Shown: in pieces, positions 44,239 through 53,317 of the stretch
Numbering within the stretch: position 1 is the first letter of the stretch
How the letters are laid out: each line of letters begins with the position of its first letter
Assembly: GCF_041438865.1 (NCBI RefSeq)
Contig: NZ_CP109451.1
Location: forward strand, 490,738-554,737
DNA length: 64,000 nucleotides
Direction: 5' to 3'
DNA from: Streptomyces sp. NBC_01471
GTDB lineage: Bacteria > Actinomycetota > Actinomycetes > Streptomycetales > Streptomycetaceae
The notes under the pieces: model-generated
What the model was told of the DNA's origin: nothing
What the model saw: the letters and a program-made list of their open reading frames with translations, nothing else
The model's database searches: none
Translations under genes and position numbers: made by a program

Positions 44239-44964
44239 CTAAGCCCGCTGGTCGGGTACCCAGCTGCCGTGGACACCAGCGGGGACCCGTCGCGGCATCT
44301 CCACGGTGGCCACCCGGGTCATGCCCTGGGCGTCCAGGACCAGCAGCTCTGATCCGTGGGCCGTGCCGTGCTCGACCATCGACAGGAGCCATCCGGCGTC
44401 TTCCGGGGCGCCGGCGCCGTGTGCGGGCACGAAGACCGCTTCACCCGGCGAGGAGCCGTTCCCGGTTCCGTAGGCCTGCGAGGTTCCCGCGAGGGTGTCG
44501 TACTTCAGGATGGCATTTTCGGTGACGGTGTAGAGATAACGGCTGGGCCGTCCGGTCAGGTCGTCGTTGATGGTGGGCAGCTCCACACCGCGGTCGTCGA
44601 GCGGCTGCTCGCTGACCGTGCCGGTGGCGGGGTCGAGCCGCCACCGGTGTACGCGGCCGCCCTGGGTCTCTCTCAGCAGCCATCCGGTGTCGGCCACCGG
44701 ATTCTCGACGGGCCCGCCCGCGAGGTTGCTGGTGCGTACCCAGCAGTTGCGGTACCACTCAGCACGGCCGTTGCGCAGATAGCCGGGCAACGTGGTGCCC
44801 TCATAGGGGATGGTGACCGGTTCGACGCGCGGCGTGAACAGCTCCGCGGCCGCGCGGAAGCACTCGACGCCGCGATCGTAGGCATGCTCGTGCCGCGGGT
44901 CGCACGGGCGCCGCGACCCAGTTCGTACAGGCGAGTTCGGGGGCACTGCCGTGGTCTCGCACAT
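44239..44964 (-). pseudogene. Chimeric ORF: hydrolase fragment fused to carotenoid oxygenase C-terminus
   Basis: One open frame of 241 residues. Residues ~24-63 (HAYDRGVECFRAAAELFTPRVEPVTIPYEGTTLPGYL) come from an FrsA/dipeptidyl-peptidase-like alpha/beta hydrolase. From ~64 (RNGRAEWYRNCWVRTSNLAG) to the end the sequence is the N-terminal third of a carotenoid cleavage oxygenase joined to its last third (SMVEHGTAHGSELLVLDAQ, RVPAGVHGSWVPD). Neither part contains a full active site: the four iron histidines are absent or incomplete. It is a recombination scar rather than a designed fusion. Confidence 0.7.
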
Positions 44965-45017
44965 CCAAGTCTCGCTATGCGCAAGACCACCGTCACACGC
45001 CCTGTTCCCGGCAGGGG

Positions 45018-45386
45018 TTAGCGTTGAGAGACACTGCGAGGCGTCCCCGACTCGCCGACGCTGGCCGGCTTGCAGCCAGTCAGCACGGCACCGTCAGGAC
45101 TCTCGTTGGCGCACTGCACTGGCGGTGACGGGCAAAGGTCCTCGTCGGTCCCTCCCCTCACCGGTTGGCAACCCGTGCCCACCCCTTCACCGACGGGGAC
45201 GTCCACGCCGATCTCACTGGAGAGCTTCGCTGCCTGGTCCTTATCGGGGTAGTTGGGACAACACCAGGTGCCGGCAACCATCACACGAACGGCAGGCGCG
45301 GACGGGGCACCAGTCGCGGCGCCCGTACCGCTCAGCAGGCCAAGGGCCAACACGGCACCGGCTGCCAGAGTCAGAGCCCTGCGCAT
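45018..45386 (-). CDS. Small secreted cysteine-rich protein
   Basis: A 122-residue protein with a signal peptide (MRRALTLAAGAVLALGLLSG, cleavage near ATG-AP ~27). The mature chain has six cysteines (TWCCPNY, TGCQPV, DLCPSP, QCANES, TGCKP), likely three disulfides. RBS GGAGGAC is well placed before ATG 45386. No family recognised. Compact size and disulfides suggest a secreted inhibitor, toxin or structural protein. Confidence 0.68.
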   Translation of the reverse strand: MRRALTLAAGAVLALGLLSGTGAATGAPSAPAVRVMVAGTWCCPNYPDKDQAAKLSSEIGVDVPVGEGVGTGCQPVRGGTDEDLCPSPPVQCANESPDGAVLTGCKPASVGESGTPRSVSQR

Positions 45387-45918
45387 CAGACGTCCTCCAA
45401 AACCATGCGCCCCGCACCGGCCGCCGCGTCAACCACACAGCACCGGAGGGGGCACAGAACAGGCCGGCCGGATCCCAGGCCGACACCAGCACCGTGCCCC
45501 CCAGCTCAAGACCCGCTCACCCCAACACCCGTACGTCCCATGAAGAACCGTTCCCCCCCCTCGTCCGCTTCAGTGAGCCCGAAGCACACGCCGACACCGG
45601 CGCGCGCCCGCACACCACCCCCAGGGCGAACAGGCAACCTGGAGGCCTGACGGCAGGCGGGAACGGCAACGTACCGGGGCACAGAGAACTCGGACAGCGA
45701 CACGAACCGCCTAGCGGTCCGACCGCGCCGCTGGTGCCGTACCGGCCCGGAGGGGGCGGCTGTCGCTGCGGCGCCGCTTGCAGCGGTGCCCGGTAGTGAG
45801 GTCGCCAGCGGAGGGGGCTACCCGTTCGGGTGAACCTCCCCGTGCGGTCTGGTTACCCATTGGAGTCATTCGGCACTGTGGGTAGTCAAGTATTGGGTGT
45901 GTGCAAGGGAGGCTCCTC
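45387..45918. other. Divergent intergenic region, no gene seen
   Basis: 532 bases between two divergent secreted-protein genes. Frames here are low-complexity shadows. Promoters for both genes must lie here, but no clear elements were recognised. Confidence 0.4.
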
Positions 45919-46353
45919 ATGACGGTGTTCAGGAAATCGCGTGTCGTTGCCGTGACGGTTGCTGCGGCGTGTGTTCTCACCGCGGGTGCGGTCGCGGTCG
46001 CGGTGCCGGGCAAGGCACCCGCCGCGCCGGCTGCCGCGCCGGTCGCGGTGGCTCCGTACGCGCGGGCCGCAGCGGTCGTCGACGCGGCGGGCAGGTTGGT
46101 GCGGGGCAAGGGCATCGCCTCGGTACGGCGCCTCTCGGCGGGCCTGTACTGCGTGAAGGTCTCCGCCTCCGGTTTCGACATCAGCACCGCGGTGACCCAG
46201 GTGTCCGCGAACCTGAGTGCCGACCGGAACTCCATCGTCGAGGTGGCCCGTTCCCGGCAGCCCGGGTGCGGGAACACCGCCACGTCGGTACTGGTGCGGA
46301 CCGCCGCGGGCCCCACCCGCAAGGACGAGGCCTTCACGATGATCGTCGTCTGA
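45919..46353 (+). CDS. Secreted or membrane-anchored small protein
   Basis: A 144-residue protein with a long hydrophobic N-terminal segment (VVAVTVAAACVLTAGAVAVAV), Ala/Pro-rich linker, and a ~90-residue beta-rich domain (VVDAAGRLVRGKGIASVRRLSAGLYCVKVSASGFDISTAVTQVSANLS) with two cysteines. GGGAGG precedes ATG 45919. Similar short secreted proteins with an AGLYCV motif occur in Streptomyces; role unknown. Confidence 0.7.
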   Translation: MTVFRKSRVVAVTVAAACVLTAGAVAVAVPGKAPAAPAAAPVAVAPYARAAAVVDAAGRLVRGKGIASVRRLSAGLYCVKVSASGFDISTAVTQVSANLSADRNSIVEVARSRQPGCGNTATSVLVRTAAGPTRKDEAFTMIVV

Positions 46354-46482
46354 CCCCGGTCGCCACACGGCCGTACACGTCGTCACGGAACGCGGCGTCG
46401 TCTCTTGGGACTGGCTCTGCCCGGCGACGAGACGGTTCCTCCTGCCTGCCCCGGGACGCCCCTTGGACAGGTGCGCTGCCGA

Positions 46483-46663
46483 GGGGCAGGGCGATGTTTC
46501 GGCGGGCCGGCGGCTGGCAGCCGGTGAGCTCCGGCCCGCTCCCGGGGCCGGAGTGCGGGCGGCACAGGGCGCGATCGGGGTCGTAGACGCAGGTGACGAA
46601 GGCCCCGGGGTGCATGTGCGGGTCGTGCCGGGCCATGATCCGTTGCAGGCGGGCTTCGCCGGT
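46483..46663 (-). pseudogene. Fragment of a site-specific recombinase/transposase tail
   Basis: Minus-strand residues EARLQRIMARHDPHMHPGAFVTCVYDPDRALC, then ELTGCQP..RRNIAL, resemble the Cys-containing tail of integrase-like proteins common on Streptomyces plasmids. Only ~60 residues are recognisable and both sides are lost. The rest of 46354-46768 holds no gene. Confidence 0.35.
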
Positions 46664-46768
46664 GACGACGCTGTCTGTTCGGGTGGGGGGTGGCGCCCGC
46701 CACAATGCGTTCATGAGCGCATATAAGTCCTGCCGCCTGGCCTGCCCGACTGGGAGCGTTGTGGGGTC

Positions 46769-47221
46769 ATGGGCGTCGTCAACCTCACCCCGGACTCGTT
46801 CTCGGACGGCGGGCTCTGGCTGGACCCCGATCGAGCTTTAGTCCACGGTTGGGAGATGGTTGCCCAAGGCGCGACGTGGTCGACGTCGGCGGCGAGTCGA
46901 CAAGCCCGGGTGCTGTGCGGATCACCTGCGAGGAGGAACTGCGGCGGGTGGTCCCGGTCGTCCGGGGTCTGGCCGGAGGCGGTGCGTTGATCAGCGTGGA
47001 CACCATGCGCGCGGATGTGGCAGAGGCTGCGGTGGATGCGGGGGCGCGCGCATCATCAATGACGGCAGCGGGGGGCGCGCAGACGCTCGTATGGTGCGCG
47101 TGGCCGCGGAGGCGGGTGTCCCCTTCGTCGTGATGCACTGGCGGGGGCAGTCTGCTCGCATGGATGAACTGGCTGGCTACGGGGATGTTGTGGGCGAGGC
47201 CATCGAGGAAGTCGAGCTGGC
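46769..47221 (+). pseudogene. folP: Dihydropteroate synthase fragment, frameshifted and cut by an IS
   Basis: Three consecutive frames give a DHPS: MGVVNLTPDSFSDGG (pterin-binding loop 1), VVDVGGESTSPGAV, ISVDTMRADVAEAAVDAGA, then IINDGSGG and PFVVMHWRGQSARMDEL. Two frameshifts (near 46875 and 47045) and the IS21-like junction at ~47222, just after VEELVLA-like sequence, leave it without the sulfonamide/pABA-binding C-terminal half. It resembles the short folP2-type copies or sulfonamide-resistance alleles found on mobile DNA. Confidence 0.8.
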
Positions 47222-47362
47222 TTTATTCACGAGTAGTGCCGTCAGTTGTTCACGGGTTTGGGAGGCACCCAGATCCACGGGCGGGTGATGTTCACGAGTT
47301 TCGACAGCACTGGGGTACTTGCCAGGGCAGCATCGGGGTGCTCCTGGCGAAAGGTCCTGGTC

Positions 47363-48800
47363 ATGCCGCAGATGTCCAAGGTCGAGCTGTACGCGGCGAT
47401 CCTGCGTGATCACCGCTCCGGTATGAAGATGCGCGAGCTTGAGCGCAAGTACAACGTGTCGTGGCGAACTGTGAAGAAGGCCGTGGACTCGGTCTGGCCG
47501 GAGCCCCGCAAGAAGCTTCCGCCGCGGCCGACCGCGCTGGATCCGTACAAGCCGGTCATCGACGAGATGCTGCGGACAGACCTTGACGCGCCGCGCAAGC
47601 AACGGCACACGATCACCCGGAACTTCCACCGGCTGGTCGAGGAGCACAGTGCCGACGTCTCGTACCAGATGGTCCGGCGCTACGTCTCCGACCGGAAGCC
47701 GGTGATCCTCGCGGCCTCGGGCAAGGCTCCGATGGAAGCGTTCGTTCCTCAGTCCCGTCTGCCCGGTCACGAGGCGGAGGTCGACTTCGGCGACGTCACG
47801 GTGCGTCTGGCCGGCGAGCTGGTGACCTGCTATTTGTTCTCGCTTCGCCTCTCCTACTCGGGCAAGGCCGTGCACCGGGTTTTCGCTTCGTGCGGCCAGG
47901 AGGCGTTCTTCGAGGGGCACGTGTATGCGCTTCGGACGCTGGGCGGTGCCGGACCAAGATCCGCTACGACAACCTCAAGTCGGCCGTCGCCCGGGTGCTG
48001 GGGCTGAGCCGGGGAGGGTGGAGACCGACCGGTGGATCGCCTTCCGCTCGCACTTCAACATTGAGAGCTTCTACTGCCGCCCCGGCATCGAAGGCGCCCA
48101 CGAGAAGGGTGGCGTCGAAGGGATGATCGGCTACTTCCGCCGCAACCACTTCACCCCGGCCCGGAAGTCGACTCCCTCGCTGAGCTCAACGAGATGGTCG
48201 ACCAGTGGGACCTGCACGACGGACACCGCCGGATCGGCTCGCGGCCTCGGACCGTGGACGAGTACTTCGCCGTCGAGCACCCGCTGCTGATGCCGCTGCC
48301 TCAGGAGCCCTTCGAGACGGGCCGGTTGTTCACGCCACGGGTCGACCGCTACAGCCAGATCAACGTCCGAACCAACCGCTCTCGGTCCCGACCCGTTTCA
48401 TCGGCAAACGGGTGCGGGTCGTCCTGCACGCCTCTCACCTGGTGGTTTACGACAGGAACGTCGAGCTGGCCCGGCACGAGAGGCTGATCCCGAAGGGTGG
48501 GTTGCGCCTGGACCTGGACCACTATCTCGAAGCCCTCATCCCCGGCGCCACGGCCCTGGAACAGGCCCGGTCCGCAGGCAAGTTCACCCCGGTCCACGAC
48601 GCCTGGTGGGCCCAGGCCCGCAAGGTTCACGGCGAGCGGGACGGCACCCGGGCGTTGATCGAGGTCCTGCTGCTGAACCGCCACCTCGCCCACGAGCACG
48701 TCGTCGCGGGACTGGCCACCGCTCTGCGGGCCGGAGCTCTGACCGCCGACGCCGTCGCACCAGCGGCGGCGGCCATCATGAGGGAGAAGCCCAGTGACCC
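47363..48800 (+). pseudogene. istA: IstA transposase with multiple frameshifts
   Basis: ATG 47363 starts MPQMSKVELYAAILRDHRSGMKMRELERKYNVSWRTVKKAV, the IstA helix-turn-helix, followed by the DDE core (EAEVDFGDVTVRLAG, first Asp; KIRYDNLKSAVARVLG, second Asp; FYCRPGIEGAHEKGGVEGMIGYFRRNHF, Glu). The reading frame shifts near 47950, 48015, 48170 and 48375, then continues (VRVVLHASHLVVYDRNVELARHERL) to the istB overlap. All catalytic blocks survive but no single frame holds them. Confidence 0.82.
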
Positions 48801-49581
48801 TGCCCCGCCAGCGAGGCTTGACCGAACAGGCCGCCGACGCGGCGATCGACACCGCCTGCCGCCTGCTGCGGCTTCCGTCGATCCGCAACGAGATCGCCGA
48901 TCGGGCGATCAAGGACCAGATGACCTACCGCGGCTTCCTCGCCGAGCTGCTGATGACCGAGTGCGACGACCGGGCCAGGCGCCGTTCGGAACGACGGATC
49001 AAGGCTGCGGGCATTCCACGGGAGAAGCCCCTGCGGGCCTTCGACTTCGATGCCAACCCCAACATCGACGCCGCCACCATCCATACCCTCGCAAGCTGCG
49101 AATGGATCAAGAAGAGCCAGCCGCTCTGCCTGATCGGCGACTCCGGCACGGGCAAGTCCCACATGCTCATCGCCCTGGGCACCGAGGCCGCGATGAAGGG
49201 CTACCGGGTCCGCTACGCGCTGGTCACGAAGCTGGTGAACGAGCCGGTTGAGGCCGCCGATGAGAAGAAGCTGAACAAGGCCATCGCCCGTTACGGGCGT
49301 GTTGATCTGCTCTGCATAGACGAGCTCGGCTATATGGAACTCGACCGCCGCGGCGCCGAACTTCTCTTCCAGGTCCTGATCGAACGCGAGGAGAAGACCA
49401 GCGTCGCGATCGCCTCCAACGAGTCCTTCGGCGGCTGGACCAAGACCTTCACCGACCCCCGCCTCTGCGCGGCCATTGTCGATCGCTGACCTTCAACGGC
49501 ACGATCATCGAGACCGGCACCTACTCCTACCGCCTCGCCAGCACCCGAGCCCGAGCCGAAGAGCCAGCCAAGGCCGTCTGA
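48794..49581 (+). pseudogene. istB: IstB helper ATPase, late frameshift
   Basis: GTG 48794 starts a 231-residue frame with the IstB AAA+ domain: Walker A LIGDSGTGKSHML near 116-128, Walker B LLCIDELGYM near 173-182, then TSVAIASNESFGGW. After RLCAAIVDR the frame stops at 49487-49489. Restoring one C gives LTFNGTIIETGTYSYRLASTRAR, the normal C-terminus, to a stop at 49581. About 30 residues are lost from the product as read; the AAA+ core is intact. Confidence 0.85.
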
Positions 49582-49638
49582 CGGCGTTCCTGCAACCCGC
49601 CACCCTTCACGGGTGGTGGGGCGCCAACCAGCTGGTTG

Positions 49639-49935
49639 TCACGGGCCGATGGCACCGTTCTGCTCCAAGTCGTCCATGAACTGTTCATGCCCCCTCAGCT
49701 CACGCCCTCTGCCTGGGCTCGTCAGGACGACGGTCTTCGCCTCCGCGAGCGACGTGGGGCCCGCCCCCAGCAGTTCACGCGTGATCACCACCGCATCAAG
49801 CACCTCGACCCGGCGCCCACTCAAAAGCCGCTGCACGGACGCCATTCCGCCGTCCCCTGTCAACAGCGGTCGGCACTCGTCGACGAGCACTTCAAGGCGG
49901 GCCGTCCTCTCTGGGCTCAGCCCACTGATCGCCAT
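49639..49935 (-). CDS. Small protein with L7/L12-like C-terminal segment
   Basis: A 98-residue frame: MAISGLSPERTARLEVLVDECRPLL, then VEVLDAVVITRELLGAGPTSLAEAKTVVLTSPGR, the helix-loop-helix pattern of ribosomal L7/L12-type C-terminal domains also used in small bacterial regulatory proteins. GGGAAGGA precedes ATG 49935; ATG 49980 is an upstream option. The C-terminus abuts the IS21 remnant, and may have been altered by it. Function unknown. Confidence 0.5.
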   Translation of the reverse strand: MAISGLSPERTARLEVLVDECRPLLTGDGGMASVQRLLSGRRVEVLDAVVITRELLGAGPTSLAEAKTVVLTSPGRGRELRGHEQFMDDLEQNGAIGP

Positions 49936-50007
49936 CGCGCTGTTCCTTCCCTCGCAGATCCGAACTCCTTCCCCGATCATCCCGGACGCTCGGGTATCAG
50001 ACTGACT

Positions 50008-50484
50008 TCATTTCTCGTGAACATCAGCGAGCCAGTCGATCACCAACTGCCTCCCAGACTGCTGAACAAACGCTGCCGCTTGGAGTGAACGAAGCCAGAC
50101 CCCTATCTGGCAGTTCCCGACCTTGCCCAGGGTGCCGGAGTACTGCCTGGCCACCCCGGGTGAGGACGTGCCGTCTTTCGGGAACCCGGTGTCGTCCACC
50201 ACCCACACCTGAGGCCGCACCACCGCCACCGCCCGGCGGGCCAGCCTCGTTCGAACAGTGTCCACCGGCCAGGTAGAGGAGGTCGTGAACTGCTGCAACT
50301 GCTGATGGTCCACACCGAGGCGTCCAACCATCGGCTGCATCGACTTCCGGCGCCCGTCCAACAGCTGGCCCCGCAGATAGAGGCTGCCCTTCACTCGCTG
50401 GTCAGCATGCGACCAAGGCGCGAAAACCTCCCCAGCGAACTCTTCCAACCGGCCCCTGCACGAAGCGAGTTCATTCGCCCTCAT
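50008..50484 (-). pseudogene. IS701-family transposase, N-terminal fragment
   Basis: Residues 1-~128 match the IS701-type N-terminus: GEVFAPWSHADQRVKGSLYLRGQLLDGRRKSMQPM and VWVVDDTGFPKDGTSSPGVARQYSGTLGKVGNCQIGV, which holds the first catalytic Asp pair. After this the sequence (WLRSLQAAAFVQQSGRQLVIDWL) is unrelated, and the other two catalytic residues are missing. A truncated relic joined to foreign DNA. Confidence 0.72.
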
Positions 50485-50544
50485 ACCAGCAGGAAACCAC
50501 CAGGGCGACCACTTGCCCAGAGACGTAACAAAGCCCTACTAGGT

Positions 50545-50599
50545 GGAATGAGCACGGGCCCGGATGTAGGGGGACGCACGTGGGCCCGTGCTTCATTCC
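50545..50599 (-). terminator. Hairpin downstream of small minus-strand gene
   Basis: 17-bp stem with one bulge (50545-50561 with 50582-50599) and ~20-base loop, directly after the stop at 50606 on the minus strand. Confidence 0.55.
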
Positions 50600-50605
50600 G
50601 GAGCG

Positions 50606-50731
50606 TTAGCCGTGGCTGTGCATCACTTCCACGATTGCCGCCCACAGAACGCGAACGCCCAATGCAACGGCGAATCGCTTAGCCAGCTCAGCAAGCAGTT
50701 CCGCTCGTTGGGTCGCCTTTCGGTTGCCCAT
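50606..50731 (-). CDS. 41-residue small protein with very strong RBS
   Basis: ATG 50731 opens MGNRKATQRAELLAELAK, then RFAVALGVRVLWAAIVEVMHSHG. It has a basic amphipathic N-terminal helix and a hydrophobic C-terminal helix, possibly membrane-associated. An AGGAGGGGGTGAGGGG tract stands immediately upstream, and a hairpin follows the stop. These signals support real translation despite the length. No family recognised. Confidence 0.5.
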   Translation of the reverse strand: MGNRKATQRAELLAELAKRFAVALGVRVLWAAIVEVMHSHG

Positions 50732-50756
50732 GCCCCTCACCCCCTCCTGGTTTCAG

Positions 50757-50789
50757 CGCCAACGGCATCCCGGTTGGGTGCCGTTGGCG
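50757..50789. terminator. Hairpin upstream of the small gene
   Basis: 11-bp perfect stem (CGCCAACGGCA with TGCCGTTGGCG) plus an inner CCC/GGG pair. It could terminate plus-strand readthrough or act in the leader of the small minus-strand gene. Confidence 0.5.
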
Positions 50790-51361
50790 TCGATCCCCCA
50801 CGAAGAGAGGTACTGAGCAACCCCCAGATTAGCGGACCTAGTTGGTCACCGGACAGGAATCCTTGAACCCCTGCACCGGGCGACCAGAAGGCGATTGCCG
50901 AATTTACGGCCATGCTGACGCTGACTCCGTCATCCTGGCCCCCATCCAACCCGAACACCGAGACCCCCTCTCACCAGCAGAGTCCGGTGCTGCCGTACAC
51001 GAATCCTCGGTATCTGGACCGCCCCTCACCGCATGCGGCGAGCCCCCCAGTCCCCGGCCCACCACGACAGCCGCATGAAGAAGGCTGCCGGCATCGGCTC
51101 CCTGTCCATCATCTGCAACAAGGACATCTGGACGGACACGCTTCCCAACAGCCTGAAGAAGGTCGCCACCGTGCCCGCCGGCGGAGGGTGAGGCCAACGC
51201 GGGATGGTCCGGATCACACTCACCGGTGCCCAGCTCGTCACGTACTTCGACCAGCTCGACCACTTCGGCGACGGTCCGGAGGCAACGGCTCGATCCGCGC
51301 CCACTGCGCATCAGTCAACGACACACCCAGACCAACGATCGGATGATCCGAACGAAACGGC
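50790..51361. other. Intergenic, no supported gene
   Basis: 572 bases before the IS701-type element. A 38-residue frame (51075-51191, MKKAAGIGSLSIICNKD...) has no RBS. Scattered pieces near 51200-51330 look like old transposase tails but cannot be assigned. Confidence 0.35.
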
Positions 51362-51365
51362 CTAG

Positions 51366-51501
51366 TACTCCAGCCGTACTTCTCTATTAGTGCTGGTCAG
51401 CGGCTTGTGTGTGGGGATTGTAGTGGGGTGGATCGGAGTGCGGGGCGGTCTTAGCGGACCGTCCCGCGAACGTGTGACCACGCCGGATGTAGTGGCAGCG
51501 G
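51366..51501 (+). repeat. Left 136-bp terminal inverted repeat
   Basis: Begins TACTCCAGCCGTACTTCTC and ends GATGTAGTGGCAGCGG. Two mismatches to the right copy: T against C near position 20 and G against A near position 83. Confidence 0.92.
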
Positions 51502-51519
51502 ACCGAGCAGTCCGCAGGT

Positions 51520-52710
51520 GTGATCAATGATGTGCCCACGAGCGCCTGGGGCCATGAACTCGAGAACCTGTTCCTCCGGGCCGGAGCCTGCTTCGCAAGA
51601 ATTGAACCCCGGCGCCGGATGCGCGACTACGTACGAGGACTGCTGGGTCCGGTAGGTCGCAAGAACGGCTGGCAACTCGCCGAATACGCCGGCCATGCCA
51701 CCCCGGACGGGCTGCAGCACCTCCTCTCCCGCAGCCGCTGGGACGCCGACCGCCTCCGCGACGACCTGCAGTCTTACGCGGCAGAACAACTCGGTTCCTC
51801 AGATGGCGTGTTGATCATCGATGACACCGGCTTCATCAAGAAAGGCACCACCTCAGCCGGGGTGCAACGGCAATACTCCGGAACGGCAGGCCGCACCGAA
51901 AACTGCCAGATCGGTGTCTTCGCCGCCTACGCCACCACCCGCGGTCACGCGCTGGTCGACCGCGAGCTCTACCTGCCCAAGTCCTGGACCGAGGACCGCG
52001 AACGCTGCCGAGCAGGTCCACGGCCCGCGCATCGACTACCTCATCGGCCAGGCCCCGCCCGAGGCATGGCAACGCCTCTCCTGCGGAGACGGCGCCAAAG
52101 GACCGCGCCTCTACGACTGGGCGGCGGCCCGACTGCCGGCCGTCTGGGAGTTCGACGGCGACGAGCCTACGCGGCAACGCTGGATGCTCGCCCGCCGCAG
52201 CATCACCAGGCCCGATGAGATCGCGTACTACCTGGCCAGTGCCCCGTTGGACGCCACCGTTGCGGACCTGGCCCGTATCGCGGGCTGCCGTTGGAAGATC
52301 GAGGAGTGCTTCCAGAGCGCGAAGAACGAGTGCGGGCTGGACCAGTACGAAGTCCGCCGCTATGTCGGCTGGTACCGGCACATCACTCTCGTCATGCTCG
52401 CGCATACCTTCCTCGCGGCGATGGCCGTCCAGGCATGTGAAAAAGGGGTGACACGGCCGACACACCCGACCTCGTGGACCTCACCCCGGCCGAAATTCGC
52501 CGTCTGCTGGCAGTTGAACCCCAACGCTGTCCTGCACAACGCGATCACGCAGTGAGGTGGTCGCACTGGAGACGCCTCCACCAAGCACGCGCCCGCCGCT
52601 GCCACTACATCCGGCGTGGTCACACGTTCGCGGGACGGTCCGCTAAGATCGCCCCGCACTCCGATCCACCCCACTACAATCCCCACACACAAGCCGCTGA
52701 CCAGCACTAA
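51520..52710 (+). pseudogene. IS701-family transposase, internally deleted
   Basis: GTG 51520 starts WGHELENLFLRAG ... LIIDDTGFIKKGTTSAGVQRQYSGTAGRTENCQIGVFAAYATTRGHALVDRELYLPKSWTEDRERC. At ~52005 the frame breaks and about 75 residues expected before RLSCGDGAKGPRLYDWAAARLP are absent, removing the second catalytic Asp. The part with the catalytic Glu remains (GCRWKIEECFQSAKNECGLDQYEVRRYVGW). A second shift near 52455 precedes DLTPAEIRRLLA. The C-terminus reads into the right TIR. Confidence 0.85.
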
Positions 52711-52731
52711 TGGAGAAGTACGGCTGGAGTA
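52596..52731 (-). repeat. Right 136-bp terminal inverted repeat
   Basis: Reverse complement of the left TIR with two mismatches, ending in CTAG at 52732-52735. It overlaps the transposase C-terminal codons. Confidence 0.92.
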
Positions 52732-52821
52732 CTAGTTGGCCGGTCCTGCGGCTAGGTAGCGGCAGTCGGCATGCGGGACCCCCGCACGGATGCCCGTGCG
52801 GGGGTTGGCGTTCGCGTCGAG

Positions 52822-53211
52822 TCAGATGCGCTTGTAGATGCGCTTGGAGACGGCGCCGTTTGCTTCGAAGGTGGCGTCGAGTCCGTTGTCACGGAAGGTC
52901 CGAGTGATGGTGAACGTCTGGCCGTCGAGTTTCTGGGTCTGGATCAGGGTGTTCCCGTCGCGGGTGACAGTGGTATTGCACTTACGTCCGTCTGTGGTCT
53001 CCTCGACGAACTCCTTGTCGAGGGTGAAGACCAGGTCGATCGTCTTGAGGGTGGTAGTCGTCTTCAGCTTGAAGTTGTCGCCGTTCTCCGTGAGTTCGAC
53101 GGTCGGCTTGGAGGCGGCCTCGATCTTGCGGGTAGCCGGGCGCACGCCGGTCGCCTTCAGGTACTCCTCGTAGTTGTCGCTGCTGGTCATCTCGTACGTG
53201 CCGCTGATCAC
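52822..53211 (-). CDS. Cytosolic fatty-acid-binding protein (FABP/lipocalin) homologue
   Basis: A 129-residue protein with the pattern of the ten-stranded FABP family: GTYEMTSSDNYEEYLKATGVRPATRKIEAASKPTVELTENGDNF, KLKTTTTLKTIDLVFTLDKEFVEETTDGRKCNTTV, LIQTQKLDGQTFTITRTF, SKRIYKR. The family normally measures 127-135 residues and is best known from animals, where it carries fatty acids or retinoids. The terminal R-x-Y is the carboxylate-binding pair. There is no signal peptide. GTG 53211 follows AGGGGGA. It stands alone beside an IS701 element. Bacterial FABP-like proteins exist but are rare. Confidence 0.8.
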   Translation of the reverse strand: MISGTYEMTSSDNYEEYLKATGVRPATRKIEAASKPTVELTENGDNFKLKTTTTLKTIDLVFTLDKEFVEETTDGRKCNTTVTRDGNTLIQTQKLDGQTFTITRTFRDNGLDATFEANGAVSKRIYKRI

Positions 53212-53302
53212 GCAAGTCCCCCTGATGCAGTGGTGTCACAACGCAGCGAGCCGACTGCTCACTGTGACTGCCATGATCGCACCGCTGCCTGATGTGCCGT
53301 GT

Positions 53303-53317
53303 CACGTTAGTTGGAAC
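53303..53317. repeat. 15-bp inverted repeat, left copy (pair at 56410-56424)
   Basis: CACGTTAGTTGGAAC; its exact reverse complement stands at 56410-56424. An imperfect copy (CACGCTCGTTGGAAC) lies at 53410-53424. The pair brackets the StiP/MDR/gluconokinase genes. Confidence 0.75.

Larger units (their letters stand above)
47222..49600 (+). mobile_element. IS21-family insertion, decayed
   Basis: istA-istB gene pair inserted in the folP fragment. The left end carries three direct copies of TTCAC(G/A)-type nonamers (47226-47234, 47249-47257, 47291-47299), like the multiple terminal repeats of IS21 elements. The right end was not located precisely. istA has several frameshifts and istB one, so the element is not self-mobile as read. 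Confidence 0.7.
51362..52735 (+). mobile_element. IS701-like element with 136-bp terminal inverted repeats
   Basis: The element runs from the CTAG at 51362-51365 to the CTAG at 52732-52735, the four-base target typical of IS701 relatives. Between them are terminal inverted repeats of 136 bases (51366-51501 and 52596-52731) that differ at only two positions. The transposase inside is internally deleted and frameshifted, so it would need help in trans to move. The near-identity of the ends suggests either recent arrival or selection on the ends. Confidence 0.9.

Noticed and set aside
49582..49640. Right end of the IS21 element
   Set aside because: A TTCACGGGT-like nonamer occurs but in direct, not inverted, orientation; border left undefined.
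51075..51191. 38-residue frame MKKAAGIGSLSIICNKD..., considered as a ribosomal peptide precursor
   Set aside because: No RBS, no modifying enzyme nearby, and surrounding sequence is relic-like.
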